64,000 bases of DNA from Burkholderia ubonensis (GTDB lineage Bacteria; Pseudomonadota; Gammaproteobacteria; Burkholderiales; Burkholderiaceae): assembly GCF_001718695.1 (NCBI RefSeq), contig NZ_CP013420.1, positions 3,038,001 to 3,102,000 of the forward strand, given 5' to 3'. Below the pieces are notes generated by a model. It saw only the letters and a list, made by a program, of their open reading frames with translations, searched no databases and was not told the origin of the DNA. A program made the position numbers and the translations under genes. Below, in pieces: positions 27,176-38,343 of the stretch (its first letter is position 1; each line of letters begins with the position of its first letter).

Positions 27176-27330
27176 CAGGTCGACTTCCGATGTCGTAATG
27201 AAGCACGGCGCGTGGGCGCCGCGTTCGGGTTGCCAGAATGGGAAGGGCGGCGCGCCCGTCATCCGGTCGCGCCGCCGTGCGTGTCGGCCGGGCCGCGCAG
27301 GCCGGGCCGCGGGGGCCGGTCGTCCCGGGC

Positions 27331-27525
27331 TCAGTGGCCCTTGACGACCTCGCCGTCGCGCAGCTTGTAGCGCGTGCCGCAGTACGGGCAGCGCGCCTCG
27401 CCGTGCGACACGTCGATGAAGACGCGCGGGTGCGCGCTCCAGCGGGCCATCGCGGGGTTCGGGCAGTAGGCGGGAAGATCCTTGGCCGTCAGCTCGACCA
27501 GCGGCATTTCCTTGATTTCACTCAT
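27331..27525 (-). CDS. CHCC-type zinc-finger domain protein
   Basis: A 64-residue protein. The core PRVFIDVSHGEARCPYCGTRYKL places Cys46 and Cys49 in a CPYCG knuckle, with Cys21 and a histidine (32 or 41) as the other probable ligands. It matches the zf-CHCC family shared with the NDUFS6 subunit of mitochondrial complex I. In Burkholderia this gene typically lies between ilvE and waaF, as here (51 bp after ilvE), and is probably co-transcribed. Role unknown. Confidence 0.88.
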   Translation of the reverse strand: MSEIKEMPLVELTAKDLPAYCPNPAMARWSAHPRVFIDVSHGEARCPYCGTRYKLRDGEVVKGH

Positions 27526-27576
27526 GGGTCTTTCTCTAGTTCACTTTCTTGTGGGGCATTCGCGTGCGGCGCGCGC

Positions 27577-28500
27577 TCAGATCTTCGTCAGCCAGTGCGC
27601 GTACTTCGCATTCTTGCCCGACACGATATCGAAGAATGCCGATTGCAGCTTTTCCGTGACCGGGCCGCGCGCGCCGCTGCCGATCGTGCGGTTGTCCAGC
27701 TCGCGGATCGGCGTGACTTCGGCGGCGGTGCCGGTGAAGAACGCCTCGTCGGCCGTGTAGACCTCGTCGCGCGTGATGCGCTTCTCGATCACCTCGATGC
27801 CGGCATCCTTCGCGAGCGTGATGATCGTGTCGCGCGTGATGCCGTCGAGGCACGACGACAGGTCCGGCGTGAACAGCTTGCCGCGGTTTACGAGGAAGAA
27901 GTTCTCGCCCGAGCCTTCCGACACGTAGCCGTCGACGTCGAGCAGCAGCGCCTCGTCGTAGCCGTCGGCGGTCGCTTCCTGGTTCGCGAGGATCGAGTTC
28001 ACGTACCAGCCCGACGCCTTCGCGCGGACCATCGACACGTTGACGTGGTGGCGAGTGAACGACGACGTCTTCACGCGGATGCCCTTCGCGAGGCCTTCCT
28101 CGCCGAGGTATGCGCCCCACGGCCATGCGGCGATCGCGACGTGGATCGTGTTGCCCTTCGCGGACACGCCGAGCTTTTCCGAGCCGACCCAGATGATCGG
28201 GCGCAGGTAGCACGACTCCAGCTTGTTCTCGCGCACGACGTCGCGCTGCGCGCCTTCGAGGGTTTCCTGGTCGAACGGCACGTCCATCTGGAAGATCTTC
28301 GCGGAGTTCAGCAGGCGCTTCGTGTGCTCGTGCAGGCGGAAGATCGCGGTGCTGCCGTCGGCCGTCTTGTACGCGCGCACGCCTTCGAAGACGCCCATGC
28401 CGTAGTGCAGCGTATGGGTCAGGACGTGGATCTTGGCGTCACGCCAGTCGATCAGCTTGCCGTCCATCCAGATCTTGCCGTCGCGGTCGGCCATTGACAT
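27577..28500 (-). CDS. ilvE: Branched-chain amino acid aminotransferase
   Basis: A PLP fold-type IV transaminase that makes Leu, Ile and Val from their 2-oxo acids using glutamate. At 307 residues it is the usual length. DGKIWMDGKLIDWRDAKIHVLTH leads to LHYGMGVFEGVRAY, and NSILANQEATADGYDEALLLD contains the region after the PLP lysine. GSGENFFLV and EVTPIRELDNRTIGSGARGP are family signatures. An AGGA-like site precedes ATG 28500. It heads the minus-strand run ilvE-zinc protein-waaF and diverges from azlC. Confidence 0.97.
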   Translation of the reverse strand: MSMADRDGKIWMDGKLIDWRDAKIHVLTHTLHYGMGVFEGVRAYKTADGSTAIFRLHEHTKRLLNSAKIFQMDVPFDQETLEGAQRDVVRENKLESCYLRPIIWVGSEKLGVSAKGNTIHVAIAAWPWGAYLGEEGLAKGIRVKTSSFTRHHVNVSMVRAKASGWYVNSILANQEATADGYDEALLLDVDGYVSEGSGENFFLVNRGKLFTPDLSSCLDGITRDTIITLAKDAGIEVIEKRITRDEVYTADEAFFTGTAAEVTPIRELDNRTIGSGARGPVTEKLQSAFFDIVSGKNAKYAHWLTKI

Positions 28501-28603
28501 AGGATTCTCCTGTCGGAAGCGGTTGTGTGCAGCGTTGAGCGGGAAAGGCGCACATTTTAGCGTCTTTTGGCGTCAACCCGGGCGGTCGGCGCGGGGGCGA
28601 GGC

Positions 28604-28609
28604 TATAAT
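28604..28609 (+). promoter_or_regulatory. Candidate -10 element for azlCD
   Basis: A consensus TATAAT lies 95 bp upstream of azlC in the divergent ilvE/azlC gap. No convincing -35 hexamer stands 17 bp before it, so this is tentative. Confidence 0.35.
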
Positions 28610-28703
28610 CGCCCGGTACCGATTCCAACGACGACGGGCTGCGCCGGCAGGAGACGCCGGCGCCCCTCGCAAACCGCCCGCCGCGGCGCCTTCTTTCTTC
28701 CCC

Positions 28704-29459
28704 ATGCCTGCTCGATTGTCCGCCACCGACCGCTTCGCGCTGATCCAGGGCGCGCGCGACTATTCGCCCACGCTGATGGCCATCCTGTCCTGGGGGCTCG
28801 TCACGGGCATCGCGATGAGCAAGTCGGTGATGACGCTCGGGCAGGCGACCGCGATGTCGCTGCTCGTCTACGCGGGCTCGTCGCAGCTCGCGGTGCTGCC
28901 GCTCCTCCTCGCGAAGCTGCCGCTCTGGACCGTGCTGCTCACCGCCGCGATGGTCAACACGCGCTTCGTGATCTTCAGCGCCGGGCTCGCCCCCCATTTT
29001 TCCTACCTGCCGCTGTGGCGGCGTCTCGCGATCGGCTATTTCAACGGCGACGTGATCTACCTGCTGTTCCAGAAACGGGGCTTCGCGACCGGCCACGTGC
29101 CGGGCAAGGAAGCGTATTTCTGGGGGATGGCGCTGTCGAGCTGGCTGTCGTGGCAGGTGTCGTCGATCGCCGGGATCCTGCTCGCGAGCTTCTTTCCCGC
29201 GAGCTGGGGGCTCGAGCTCGCGGGCACGCTCGCGCTGATCCCGATCATGGTGTCGGCGGTCGCGAACCGCTCGACGCTGGCCGCCGTCGCGGTCGCCGGC
29301 GTCGTGTCGCTGGTTGCGTTCGACCTGCCGTACCGGCTCGCGCTGCCGCTCGCGGTGCTGGCCGCGCTCGCGGCCGGCTGCACCGCCGACTTCTTCGTCG
29401 AGCGGGCCGACTGGCGCCGCATCCGCACTGAAACCGTGCAGCAGAAGGAGGTCGAATGA
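28704..29459 (+). CDS. azlC: AzlC family branched-chain amino acid exporter, large subunit
   Basis: A 251-residue membrane protein. GARDYSPTLMAILSWGLVTGIAM, then MSLLVYAGSSQLAVLPLL and AAMVNTRFVIFSAGLAPHF, are the AzlC (LIV-E/YgaZ) signatures; about six to seven hydrophobic segments follow. With AzlD it exports branched-chain amino acids or analogues (family knowledge). Divergence from ilvE across a 203-bp region suggests a functional link to branched-chain metabolism. The stop overlaps the azlD start by four bases (ATGA). Confidence 0.93.
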   Translation: MPARLSATDRFALIQGARDYSPTLMAILSWGLVTGIAMSKSVMTLGQATAMSLLVYAGSSQLAVLPLLLAKLPLWTVLLTAAMVNTRFVIFSAGLAPHFSYLPLWRRLAIGYFNGDVIYLLFQKRGFATGHVPGKEAYFWGMALSSWLSWQVSSIAGILLASFFPASWGLELAGTLALIPIMVSAVANRSTLAAVAVAGVVSLVAFDLPYRLALPLAVLAALAAGCTADFFVERADWRRIRTETVQQKEVE

Positions 29460-29779
29460 GCGCCGTGCAGATCTGGCTCGTCATCATCGGCATGACGCTC
29501 GTCACGGCCGTTACCCGCGCGCTGTTCCTGATCGGCGGCGAGCGCACCGTGCTGCCCGAGCGCGCGCAGCGCGCGCTGCGCTACGCGCCGGCGGCGGCGC
29601 TCGCGGCCGTCGTGCTGCCCGACGTGCTCGAAACCCCGGCCGGGCTGTCGTTCGCACTCGCCAATCATCAGTTCTATGCGGCGCTCGCCGGCTTCGGCTG
29701 GTACCTGTGGCGGCGCAGCATGCTCGGCACGATCGTCGTCGGGATGCTCGTGTTCACCGGCCTGCGCCTGGTCGCCTGA
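29456..29779 (+). CDS. azlD: AzlD family small membrane subunit
   Basis: A 107-residue protein with three to four hydrophobic helices (WLVIIGMTLVTAVTRALFLIG; YAPAAALAAVVLPDVL; MLGTIVVGMLVFTGLRL). It is the YgaH/AzlD partner of the large exporter subunit and overlaps it by ATGA, which implies coupled translation. Length and topology match the family. Confidence 0.92.
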   Translation: MSAVQIWLVIIGMTLVTAVTRALFLIGGERTVLPERAQRALRYAPAAALAAVVLPDVLETPAGLSFALANHQFYAALAGFGWYLWRRSMLGTIVVGMLVFTGLRLVA

Positions 29780-30021
29780 TGCGCGCGCATCGGCTTGGCC
29801 GCATCGCAGCATTCCGCGTTGTCCCAAATAGGCGGAATTCGCCGCCATGCGGGCAGGCGTCCGAACGGATCGGCTAGAATGCCCGTTCCAGATTTTTTAC
29901 CCGTGCGCGTCATGCGGATCCGCCAGCCACGGCCGCATCCGGCGCCCTCAGCGGCAGCCCGCGCACGTGTTGCGTAAGACCCCTTTCTTTTTTCCCCATC
30001 CACCACTTCAATTTGTCCAAC

Positions 30022-31218
30022 ATGAGCCAAGTCAAGCGTCTTACCGACCTGATCGCCGCCGGCCAGCTCGCCGGCAAGCGCGTGTTCATCCGCGCCGACC
30101 TGAACGTCCCGCAGGACGACCACGGCAACATCACCGAAGACACCCGCGTGCGCGCGTCCGTGCCGGCCATCAAGGCCGCGCTCGACGCCGGCGCGGCCGT
30201 GATGGTCACGTCCCACCTCGGCCGCCCGACCGAAGGCGAGTTCAAGCCGGAAGATTCGCTCGCGCCGGTCGCAAAGCGCCTCGCCGAGCTGCTCGGCCGC
30301 GACGTGCCGCTCGTCGCGAACTGGGTCGAGAACGGCGTGAACGTCGCGCCGGGCCAGGTCGTGCTGCTCGAGAACTGCCGCGTGAACAAGGGCGAGAAGA
30401 AGAACTCGGACGAGCTCGCGCAAAAGATGGCGAAGCTCTGCGACGTGTACGTGAACGACGCGTTCGGCACCGCGCACCGCGCCGAGGCGACCACGCACGG
30501 CATCGCGAAGTACGCGAGCGTCGCATGTGCGGGCCCGCTGCTCGCGGCCGAGCTCGACGCGCTCGGCAAGGCGCTCGGCAACCCGGCGCGCCCGCTGGTG
30601 GCGATCGTCGCGGGCTCGAAGGTGTCGACCAAGCTGACGATCCTCAAGTCGCTCGCGGAGAAGGTCGACCAGCTGATCGTCGGCGGCGGCATCGCGAACA
30701 CGTTCATGCTCGCGGCCGGCCTGCCGATCGGCAAGTCGCTCGCGGAAGCCGACCTCGTCGGCGAGGCGAAGGCGATCATCGACGAAGCGCGCAAGCGCGG
30801 CGCGTCGGTGCCGATCCCGACCGACGTCGTCACCGCGAAGGAATTCGCGCCGACGGCCGCCGCGACCGTGAAGAAGGTCGCCGACATCGAGGCGGACGAC
30901 ATGATCCTCGACATCGGGCCGGAAACGGCCAAGGCGCTCGCGAGCCAGCTCGAGAAGGCCGGCACGATCGTCTGGAACGGCCCGGTCGGCGTGTTCGAGT
31001 TCGACCAGTTCGGCAACGGCACGAAGACGCTCGCCGACGCCATCGCCAAATCGTCCGCGTTCTCGATCGCGGGCGGCGGCGATACGCTCGCGGCCATCGC
31101 GAAGTACGGCATCCATGACCAGGTCAGCTACATCTCGACGGGCGGCGGCGCCTTCCTCGAGTTCCTCGAAGGGAAGAAGCTGCCGGCGGTGGAAGTGCTC
31201 GAAACGCGGGCGGCCTGA
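30022..31218 (+). CDS. pgk: Phosphoglycerate kinase
   Basis: Converts 1,3-bisphosphoglycerate and ADP to 3-phosphoglycerate and ATP. At 398 residues it is standard. [39 protein letters not shown] and the nucleotide site [16 protein letters not shown] are intact, and [18 protein letters not shown] and GGGDTLAAI close the hinge. I use ATG 30022 (MSQVKRL); TTG 30013 is an alternative. There is no strong Shine-Dalgarno. It begins a glycolytic run with pyk and fba. Confidence 0.98.
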   Translation: MSQVKRLTDLIAAGQLAGKRVFIRADLNVPQDDHGNITEDTRVRASVPAIKAALDAGAAVMVTSHLGRPTEGEFKPEDSLAPVAKRLAELLGRDVPLVANWVENGVNVAPGQVVLLENCRVNKGEKKNSDELAQKMAKLCDVYVNDAFGTAHRAEATTHGIAKYASVACAGPLLAAELDALGKALGNPARPLVAIVAGSKVSTKLTILKSLAEKVDQLIVGGGIANTFMLAAGLPIGKSLAEADLVGEAKAIIDEARKRGASVPIPTDVVTAKEFAPTAAATVKKVADIEADDMILDIGPETAKALASQLEKAGTIVWNGPVGVFEFDQFGNGTKTLADAIAKSSAFSIAGGGDTLAAIAKYGIHDQVSYISTGGGAFLEFLEGKKLPAVEVLETRAA

Positions 31219-31502
31219 GCGTGGCGGCGCGCGCAGGGGTGACGAAGGCCGCGCGCTCCGCGAAGGCGGAGCCGACGGCCGGCGCGGGCAAGCGCAAACG
31301 CGCGCCCGCGCGGGCGAACACCGCCCCGCGCGCACCGGCGGCCGCCGGCGACGCGGCCATGCAGCACCACGAGATTCAGAACAAAGCGACGCCGGGCGCC
31401 AGCACCGGCGCGCCCTCCGGAGCGGCCGCCGCTGGGCCTGCCGCGTCCGGCTCTCGCAGCGTTTCACCCAGCGCATCCACCTTGATCCAGATGAGGAGTT
31501 TC

Positions 31503-32939
31503 ATGCAGCGCGCCACCAAGATAGTCGCCACGATCGGCCCGGCTTCCAGTTCGCCGGAGATTCTGCTGCAGATGATGCAGGCGGGCCTCGACGTCGTGCG
31601 GCTCAATTTTTCGCACGGCACCGCCGATGATCACCGCCAGCGCGCCGAGATGGTGCGCGAGGCCGCCCGCAAGGTCGGCCGCGAGATCGCGATCATGGCG
31701 GACCTCCAGGGGCCGAAGATCCGCGTCGGCAAGTTCGAGAACGGCAAGACGACGCTCGAGCCGGGCCAGCCGTTCATCCTCGACGCGGGCTGCGAGCTGG
31801 GCAACGACGAGCGCGTCGGCCTCGACTACAAGGAGCTGCCGCGCGACCTGAAGCCGGACGACGTGCTGCTGCTGAACGACGGCCTGATCGTGCTGACCGT
31901 CGAGCGCGTGCTCGGCGACGAGATCCACACGATCGTCAAGGTGGGCGGCGAGCTGTCGAACAACAAGGGGATCAACCGGCAGGGCGGCGGGCTGTCGGCG
32001 CCGGCGCTGACCGCGAAGGACATGGAGGACATCCGCACCGCGATGTCGCTCGGCGCGGACCTCGTCGCGGTGTCGTTCCCGAAGAACGCGACCGACATGG
32101 AAATGGCGCGCCAGCTCGCGAACATCGCGGGCGCGCCGTACGGCATCAAGCCGAAGATGATCGCGAAGATCGAGCGCGCGGAGGCGATTCCGGCGCTGCA
32201 GAGCATCCTCGACGCATCCGACGGCATCATGGTCGCGCGCGGCGACCTGGCCGTCGAGGTCGGCAACGCGGCCGTGCCGGCGCTGCAGAAGCGCATGATC
32301 CGGATGGCGCGCGAGTCGAACAAGCTCGTGATCACCGCGACGCAGATGATGGAATCGATGATCCACGCGCCGGTGCCGACCCGCGCCGAGGTGTCGGACG
32401 TCGCGAACGCGGTGCTCGACGGCACCGACGCGGTGATGCTGTCGGCCGAGACGGCCGCGGGCAGGTTCCCGGTCGTGACGATCGAGACGATGGCGGCCGT
32501 CTGCGTCGAGGCCGAGAAGTCCGAGCACGTCGAGCTGGACAAGGATTTCCTCGACCGCACGTTCACGCGGATCGACCAGTCGATCGCGATGGGCGCGCTG
32601 TTCACCGCTTACCACCTGGGCGCGAAGGCGATCGTCGCGCTGACGGAGTCGGGCGCGACCGCGCTGTGGATGTCGCGCCACTACACGCACGTGCCGATCT
32701 TCGCGCTGACGCCGCGGGTCGGCAGCGAGCGCACGATGGCGCTGTACCGCAACGTCACGCCGCTGCACGTCGACTTCAACAGCGATCGCGACGCGGCGCT
32801 CCAGCAGGCGATCGAGCTGATCGTCCAGCGCGGGCTCGTCGCGCGCGGCGACATGGTCGTGCTGACCGTCGGCGAGCCGATGGGGCAGGCGGGCGGCACC
32901 AATACGCTGAAGATCGTCCGGGTCGGCGAGCATTACTGA
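31503..32939 (+). CDS. pyk: Pyruvate kinase
   Basis: Transfers phosphate from phosphoenolpyruvate to ADP, giving pyruvate. At 478 residues it is the usual length. TKIVATIGPASSSPEIL and LNFSHGTADDH open the barrel; MADLQGPKIRVG, SFPKNATDMEMA, KIERAEAIPAL and the catalytic MVARGDLAVEVG plus ATQMMESMIHAPVPTRAEV block are intact. A GAGGAG site stands 6 bp before ATG 31503. The frame is open 282 bp further upstream, but that sequence is low-complexity and lacks family similarity. A strong terminator follows. Confidence 0.98.
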   Translation: MQRATKIVATIGPASSSPEILLQMMQAGLDVVRLNFSHGTADDHRQRAEMVREAARKVGREIAIMADLQGPKIRVGKFENGKTTLEPGQPFILDAGCELGNDERVGLDYKELPRDLKPDDVLLLNDGLIVLTVERVLGDEIHTIVKVGGELSNNKGINRQGGGLSAPALTAKDMEDIRTAMSLGADLVAVSFPKNATDMEMARQLANIAGAPYGIKPKMIAKIERAEAIPALQSILDASDGIMVARGDLAVEVGNAAVPALQKRMIRMARESNKLVITATQMMESMIHAPVPTRAEVSDVANAVLDGTDAVMLSAETAAGRFPVVTIETMAAVCVEAEKSEHVELDKDFLDRTFTRIDQSIAMGALFTAYHLGAKAIVALTESGATALWMSRHYTHVPIFALTPRVGSERTMALYRNVTPLHVDFNSDRDAALQQAIELIVQRGLVARGDMVVLTVGEPMGQAGGTNTLKIVRVGEHY

Positions 32940-32978
32940 CCCGGCGGCCCGATTCGATCGGGCACCGTTTTATTGCCG

Positions 32979-33017
32979 AAAGCCGCGCGGGGTCCGATGC
33001 CCCGCGCGGCTTTTTTT
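32979..33017 (+). terminator. Rho-independent terminator of pyk
   Basis: A 14-bp stem (AAAGCCGCGCGGGG and its complement) with a 7-nt loop is followed by a T-run, 39 bp after the pyk stop. It separates pyk from fba. Confidence 0.92.
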
Positions 33018-33210
33018 CTGATTTTTGCCCGCATTGTGCCGTGCGAAGGTAACAAATTGCGAGCGGAGGCCGCCAACCGGTCGGATTCGGAGGCGCTTCG
33101 CGATAAAATGCGCCTATTCGACGCTCAGCCGCGCCCGTCCGACCGGGGTCACCCTGGCCAGGCCGCGCCGGCGCTCAGGGCGCACCGGTTTTCATTCAAG
33201 GAGTTCCACA

Positions 33211-34275
33211 ATGCCTCTCGTATCAATGCGTCAATTGCTGGACCACGCGGCAGAGCACGGCTACGGCCTGCCGGCCTTCAACGTGAACAACCTGGAGCAG
33301 GTGCAGGCGATCATGGCGGCGGCGGACCAGGTGGGCGCACCCGTGATCATGCAGGCATCGGCCGGCGCGCGTAAGTATGCGGGCGAGCCGTTCCTGCGCC
33401 ACCTGATCGAAGCGGCGGTCGAGTCGTATCCGCACATCCCGGTCGTGATGCACCAGGACCACGGCCAGTCGCCGGCGGTCTGCATGGCGGCGATCCGCAG
33501 CGGCTTCACCAGCGTGATGATGGACGGTTCGCTCGAGGCGGACGGCAAGACGGTCGCATCGTACGAGTACAACGTCGACGTGTCGCGCAAGGTCGTCGAG
33601 ATGGCGCATTCGATCGGCGTGACGGTCGAGGCGGAACTCGGCGTGCTCGGCTCGCTCGAGACGATGAAGGGTGACAAGGAAGACGGCCACGGCGCCGAGG
33701 GCACGATGACCCGCGAGCAGCTGCTGACCGATCCGGAGCAGGCTGCCGACTTCGTGAAGCTCACGCAGTGCGACGCGCTCGCGATCGCGATCGGCACGTC
33801 GCACGGCGCGTACAAGTTCTCGAAGAAGCCGACGGGCGACATCCTGTCGATCCAGCGCATCAAGGAGATCCACGCGCGCATCCCGAACACGCACCTCGTG
33901 ATGCACGGTTCGTCGTCGGTGCCGCAGGAGCTGCTGGAAGAGATCCGCCAGTTCGGCGGCGACATGAAGGAAACCTACGGCGTGCCGGTCGAGGAAATCC
34001 AGGAAGGCATCAAGCACGGCGTGCGCAAGATCAACATCGACACCGACCTGCGTCTCGCGATCACCGGCGCGATCCGCCGCTACCTGTTCGAGAACCCGGG
34101 CAAGTTCGATCCGCGCGACTACCTGAAGCCGGCGCGCGAAGCGGCGAAGAAGGTCTGCGTCGACCGCTACCTCGCGTTCGGCTGCGAAGGCCAGGCCGGC
34201 AAGATCAAGCCGGTGCCGCTCGACAAGATCGCCGAGAAGTACAAGGCAGGCGAGCTCGCGCAGGTCGTGCGCTGA
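33211..34275 (+). CDS. fba: Class II fructose-1,6-bisphosphate aldolase
   Basis: A zinc-dependent aldolase of glycolysis/gluconeogenesis. At 354 residues it matches the CbbA-type class II enzyme. [20 protein letters not shown] starts the barrel, VMHQDHGQ carries the catalytic Asp and first metal histidines, [12 protein letters not shown] follows, and [11 protein letters not shown] and HGSSSVPQ supply further phosphate/metal ligands; [12 protein letters not shown] is the C-terminal signature. AAGGAG lies before ATG 33211. Its own promoter is expected, since the pyk terminator precedes it. Confidence 0.97.
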   Translation: MPLVSMRQLLDHAAEHGYGLPAFNVNNLEQVQAIMAAADQVGAPVIMQASAGARKYAGEPFLRHLIEAAVESYPHIPVVMHQDHGQSPAVCMAAIRSGFTSVMMDGSLEADGKTVASYEYNVDVSRKVVEMAHSIGVTVEAELGVLGSLETMKGDKEDGHGAEGTMTREQLLTDPEQAADFVKLTQCDALAIAIGTSHGAYKFSKKPTGDILSIQRIKEIHARIPNTHLVMHGSSSVPQELLEEIRQFGGDMKETYGVPVEEIQEGIKHGVRKINIDTDLRLAITGAIRRYLFENPGKFDPRDYLKPAREAAKKVCVDRYLAFGCEGQAGKIKPVPLDKIAEKYKAGELAQVVR

Positions 34276-34299
34276 GACTGTAGTACGATCCGGGGCTGC

Positions 34300-34323
34300 C
34301 GGCCGGCGGATGTCCGCCGGCCG
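34300..34323. repeat. GC-rich inverted repeat after fba
   Basis: The 11-bp arms CGGCCGGCGGA / TCCGCCGGCCG are separated by only TG, 25 bp after the fba stop. There is no T-run, so it may be an RNA-stability hairpin or part of a weak terminator. Confidence 0.6.
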
Positions 34324-34405
34324 TGACCGTCCCGCCGGCCGAAAAAGGGCCGGCCGGCGCCGCCCGGGCCTTGCCGCCCGGCCGCACGCCGAAGTATCGC
34401 AAGGC

Positions 34406-34446
34406 CGCCGTTCCCGCCAGCCGCGGGGAACGGCGTTTCCCTTTTT
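34406..34446 (+). terminator. Terminator-like hairpin upstream of purC
   Basis: The 10-bp stem CGCCGTTCCC / GGGAACGGCG has a 10-nt loop and is followed by TTTCCCTTTTTG, ending 28 bp before the purC start. It could terminate fba transcripts or attenuate purC. Confidence 0.65.
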
Positions 34447-34473
34447 GTTTGGCTCCTTATCTGCGAAAAGACG

Positions 34474-35364
34474 ATGTCTACCCTCTACGAATCCACGCTC
34501 CGCTCGCTGCCGCTCCTCGGTCGCGGCAAGGTCCGCGACAACTACGCGGTCGGCAACGACAAGCTCCTGATCGTCACGACCGACCGCCTGTCGGCATTCG
34601 ACGTGATCATGGGCGAGCCGATTCCGAACAAGGGCCGCGTGCTGAACCAGATGGCGAACTTCTGGTTCGACAAGCTCGCGCACATCGTCCCGAACCACCT
34701 GACGGGCGACGCGCCGGAAGCGGTCGTCGCGGCCGACGAGGTCGAGCAGGTCAAGGGCCGCGGCGTGGTGGTCAAGCGCCTCGAGCCGATCCTCATCGAA
34801 GCCGTCGTGCGCGGCTACCTGGCCGGCAGCGGCTGGAAGGAATACCAGGAGAGCGGCGCCGTGTGCGGCGTCAAGCTGCCGGAAGGCCTGCAGAACGCGC
34901 AGAAGCTGCCCGAGCCGATCTTCACGCCGGCCGCGAAGGCCGAGATGGGCGAGCACGACGAGAACATCACGTTCGAGGAAACCGAGCGCCGCATCGGCAC
35001 CGAGCTGGCCGCGACGATCCGCGACATCTCGATCAAGCTGTACAAGGAAGCGGCTGACTACGCGGCGACGCGCGGCATCATCATCGCCGACACGAAGTTC
35101 GAATTCGGCCTCGACAACCACGGCAAGCTGTACCTGATGGACGAAGTGCTGACGGCCGATTCGTCGCGCTTCTGGCCGGCCGACCAGTACCAGGTCGGCA
35201 CGAACCCGCCGTCGTTCGACAAGCAGTTCGTGCGCGACTGGCTCGAGGCGCAGCCGTGGGGCAAGACGGCGCCGGCGCCGGCGCTGCCGGCCGACGTCGT
35301 CGAGAAGACGGCCGCGAAATATCAGGAAGCGCTCGAGCGCATCACCGGCCAGCCGCTCGCCTGA
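34474..35364 (+). CDS. purC: Phosphoribosylaminoimidazole-succinocarboxamide synthase
   Basis: SAICAR synthetase: ATP-dependent condensation of CAIR with aspartate in purine synthesis. At 296 residues it is the longer, yeast-like form usual in betaproteobacteria. [38 protein letters not shown] and [15 protein letters not shown] are intact, as are DTKFEFG and [15 protein letters not shown]. It begins a purC-purE-purK cluster; purE follows 19 bp after the stop. Confidence 0.97.
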   Translation: MSTLYESTLRSLPLLGRGKVRDNYAVGNDKLLIVTTDRLSAFDVIMGEPIPNKGRVLNQMANFWFDKLAHIVPNHLTGDAPEAVVAADEVEQVKGRGVVVKRLEPILIEAVVRGYLAGSGWKEYQESGAVCGVKLPEGLQNAQKLPEPIFTPAAKAEMGEHDENITFEETERRIGTELAATIRDISIKLYKEAADYAATRGIIIADTKFEFGLDNHGKLYLMDEVLTADSSRFWPADQYQVGTNPPSFDKQFVRDWLEAQPWGKTAPAPALPADVVEKTAAKYQEALERITGQPLA

Positions 35365-35383
35365 GCATCGACGGGAACACGAA

Positions 35384-35905
<522 letters not shown>

Positions 35906-36008
35906 ATGCAACGGGCCGCCCGGACCAGGGCTGCCCGGCAACCGGGCAGTCGAACCCGGATTGTCCTTACTGCGGCGGGCGCGCTGCCCGCCGTGACCGA
36001 CCACTGAC

Positions 36009-37202
36009 ATGACCACTTCTCAATCCACTTCCCCGATCCTGCCCGGCGCCTGGCTGGGCATGGTCGGCGGCGGCCAGCTCGGCCGCATGTTCTGCTTCGC
36101 CGCGCAAGCGATGGGCTACCGCGTCGCCGTGCTCGATCCCGATCCGACGAGCCCCGCCGGCGCGGTCGCCGACCGCCACCTGCGCGCGGCGTACGACGAT
36201 GAAGCCGCGCTCGCCGAACTGGCGGCGCTGTGCGACGCGGTGTCGACCGAGTTCGAGAACGTCCCGGCCGCGAGCCTCGATTTCCTCGCGCGCACGACGT
36301 TCGTCGCGCCGGCCGGCCGCTGCGTCGCGGTCGCGCAGGACCGGATCGCGGAGAAGCGGTTCATCGAGGCGTCCGGCGTGCCGGTCGCGCCGCATGTCGT
36401 GATCGAATCGGCCGCGGCGCTCGCCGCGCTCGACGATGCGGCGCTCGACGCGGTGCTGCCGGGCATCCTGAAGACCGCGCGGCTCGGCTACGACGGCAAG
36501 GGGCAGGTGCGGGTGAGCAGCGCGCAGGAAGCGCGCGACGCGCACGCGGCGCTCGGCGGCGTGCCGTGCGTGCTGGAGAAGCGCCTGCCGCTGAAGTACG
36601 AGGTGTCGGCGCTGATCGCGCGCGGCGCCGACGGCCGCTCGGCCGCGTTCCCGCTCGCGCAGAACACCCACCACGCGGGCATCCTGTCGCTGACGGTCGT
36701 GCCGGCGCCGGCCGCCGATGCCGCGCTCGTCGAGAAGGCGCAGCAGGCCGCGGTGCGGATCGCCGACACGCTCGGCTACGTCGGCGTGCTGTGCGTCGAA
36801 TTCTTCGTGCTCGAGGACGGCTCGTTCGTCGCGAACGAGATGGCGCCGCGCCCGCACAATTCCGGCCACTACACGGTCGATGCGTGCGCGACGAGCCAGT
36901 TCGAGCAGCAGGTGCGCGCGATGACGCGCATGCCGCTCGGCAACCCGCGCCAGCATTCGCCGGCCGCGATGCTGAACATCCTCGGCGACGTGTGGTTCCC
37001 GGACGGCGCCGCGGGCGCGTCCGTCACGCCGCCGTGGGACCAGGTCGCCGCGATGCCGGCCGCGCATCTGCACCTGTACGGCAAGGAAGAGGCGCGCGTC
37101 GGCCGCAAGATGGGCCACGTGAACTTCACGGCCGCGACGCGCGACGACGCGCTCGGCGCGGCCACCACGTGCGCGCAGCTGCTGCGCGTGCCGCTCGACT
37201 GA
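36009..37202 (+). CDS. purK: 5-(carboxyamino)imidazole ribonucleotide synthase
   Basis: An ATP-grasp enzyme carboxylating AIR with bicarbonate. At 397 residues, [23 protein letters not shown] is the N-terminal nucleotide fold, [21 protein letters not shown] starts the ATP-grasp, and [39 protein letters not shown] complete the site. It is 103 bp downstream of purE; that gap holds short GC-rich repeats. tsaC follows after only 4 bp. Confidence 0.97.
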   Translation: MTTSQSTSPILPGAWLGMVGGGQLGRMFCFAAQAMGYRVAVLDPDPTSPAGAVADRHLRAAYDDEAALAELAALCDAVSTEFENVPAASLDFLARTTFVAPAGRCVAVAQDRIAEKRFIEASGVPVAPHVVIESAAALAALDDAALDAVLPGILKTARLGYDGKGQVRVSSAQEARDAHAALGGVPCVLEKRLPLKYEVSALIARGADGRSAAFPLAQNTHHAGILSLTVVPAPAADAALVEKAQQAAVRIADTLGYVGVLCVEFFVLEDGSFVANEMAPRPHNSGHYTVDACATSQFEQQVRAMTRMPLGNPRQHSPAAMLNILGDVWFPDGAAGASVTPPWDQVAAMPAAHLHLYGKEEARVGRKMGHVNFTAATRDDALGAATTCAQLLRVPLD

Positions 37203-37206
37203 CGCC

Positions 37207-38243
37207 GTGCCGATGTCCAGCGATCTCCCGAAGTCCGTGACGCGCGCGCAGATCGCCGCCGCCGCCGCGCTGCTCGATGCGGGCCAGCTCGTCGCGTTTC
37301 CGACCGAAACCGTCTACGGGCTCGGCGGCGACGCGGCCAATCCCGAGGCCGTCGCGCGCATCTATGCGGCGAAGGGCCGGCCGGCGAATCATCCGGTGAT
37401 CGTGCACCTGCCGCCGGGCGGCGATCCGGGCTACTGGGTCGAAGCGTTGCCCGACGATGCGCGCAAGAGCTGATCGACGCGTTCTGGCCCGGCCCGCTGA
37501 CGCTGATCCTGAAGCGCCATCCGCGCATTCCGGACGCCGTGAGCGGCGGGCAGGACTCGGTCGGCCTGCGCTGCCCGTCCCACCCGGTCGCGCAGGCGCT
37601 GCTGGACGCGTTCAGCGCGCGGCGCGGCGGGCACGGCGGGGTGGCGGCGCCGTCCGCGAACCGCTTCGGGCACGTGAGCCCGACGACCGCGCAGCACGTG
37701 CGCGACGAGTTCGGCGACACGGTGCACGTGCTCGACGGCGGGCCGTCGGAAGTCGGCATCGAATCGACGATCCTCGACTTGTCGCGCGGCTTCCCGGCGC
37801 TGCTGCGCCCGGGCCACGTGAGCCCGCAGCAGATCGCCGACGTGCTTGGCCGCGCGCCGCGGCTGCCGGACGGCAGCGACGCGACCGCGCCGCGCGCGTC
37901 CGGCACGCTGAAGGCGCATTACGCGCCGCGCACGCCGCTCGCGCTGCTGCCGTTCGATCAACTGGAGCCGCTGCTCGCCGCCGCGCACGCGGCCGGCGAA
38001 CGGGTCGCACTGGTCGCGCGCGCATCGCGCGCGGGCCGCTGGGCGCAGGCCGCCGACGTGCATTTCATCGCCGCGCCGGAAGATCCGCAGGCGTATGCGC
38101 ACGCGCTCTACGGGATGCTGCGCGCGCTCGACCGTGCGGACGTCGCGCGGATCCTCGTCGAGAAGCTGCCGGACACCGTCGAATGGATCGCGGTCAACGA
38201 CCGGCTCGGCCGCGCGGCGGCCGCGTTCGAAGCGCAGGGGTAA
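37207..38243 (+). CDS. tsaC: Threonylcarbamoyl-AMP synthase (Sua5/YrdC/YwlC), frameshifted
   Basis: Makes threonylcarbamoyl-AMP for the universal t6A37 tRNA modification. The YrdC domain begins LLDAGQLVAFPTETVYGLGGDA and YAAKGRPANHPVIVHL. The frame stops at 37471-37473, but the protein continues in the next frame as LIDAFWPGPLTLIL and GVAAPSANRFGHVSPTTAQHV, followed by the Sua5 C-terminal domain (SGTLKAHYAPRTPLALL). One missing base near 37467 (AAGAGCTG where AAGGAGCTG would read KEL) explains it. As t6A synthesis is usually essential, a sequencing error is likely. Start GTG 37207 or ATG 37213. A bidirectional terminator follows. Confidence 0.9.
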
Positions 38244-38289
38244 GGGCGCGAGCGGTTGCCGCGGCGGCATCCGCGGACGAGATGAAAAG

Positions 38290-38326
38290 AAAACGCCCGA
38301 CCGGCGCGAACCGGTCGGGCGTTTTT
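38290..38326. terminator. Bidirectional terminator between tsaC and the GDSL gene
   Basis: The 15-bp stem AAAACGCCCGACCGG and its complement, loop CGCGAA, is flanked by A-rich and T-rich sides. It serves two convergent genes. Confidence 0.93.
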
Positions 38327-38343
38327 CGTTGCGTGCGTCGCGC

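Noticed and set aside
31221..31502. In-frame Lys/Arg/Ala-rich extension upstream of pyruvate kinase (VAARAGVTKAARSAKA...)
   Set aside because: Resembles a histone-like tail, but pyk has a canonical start with a GAGGAG site at ATG 31503 and the extension lacks family similarity; treated as intergenic.
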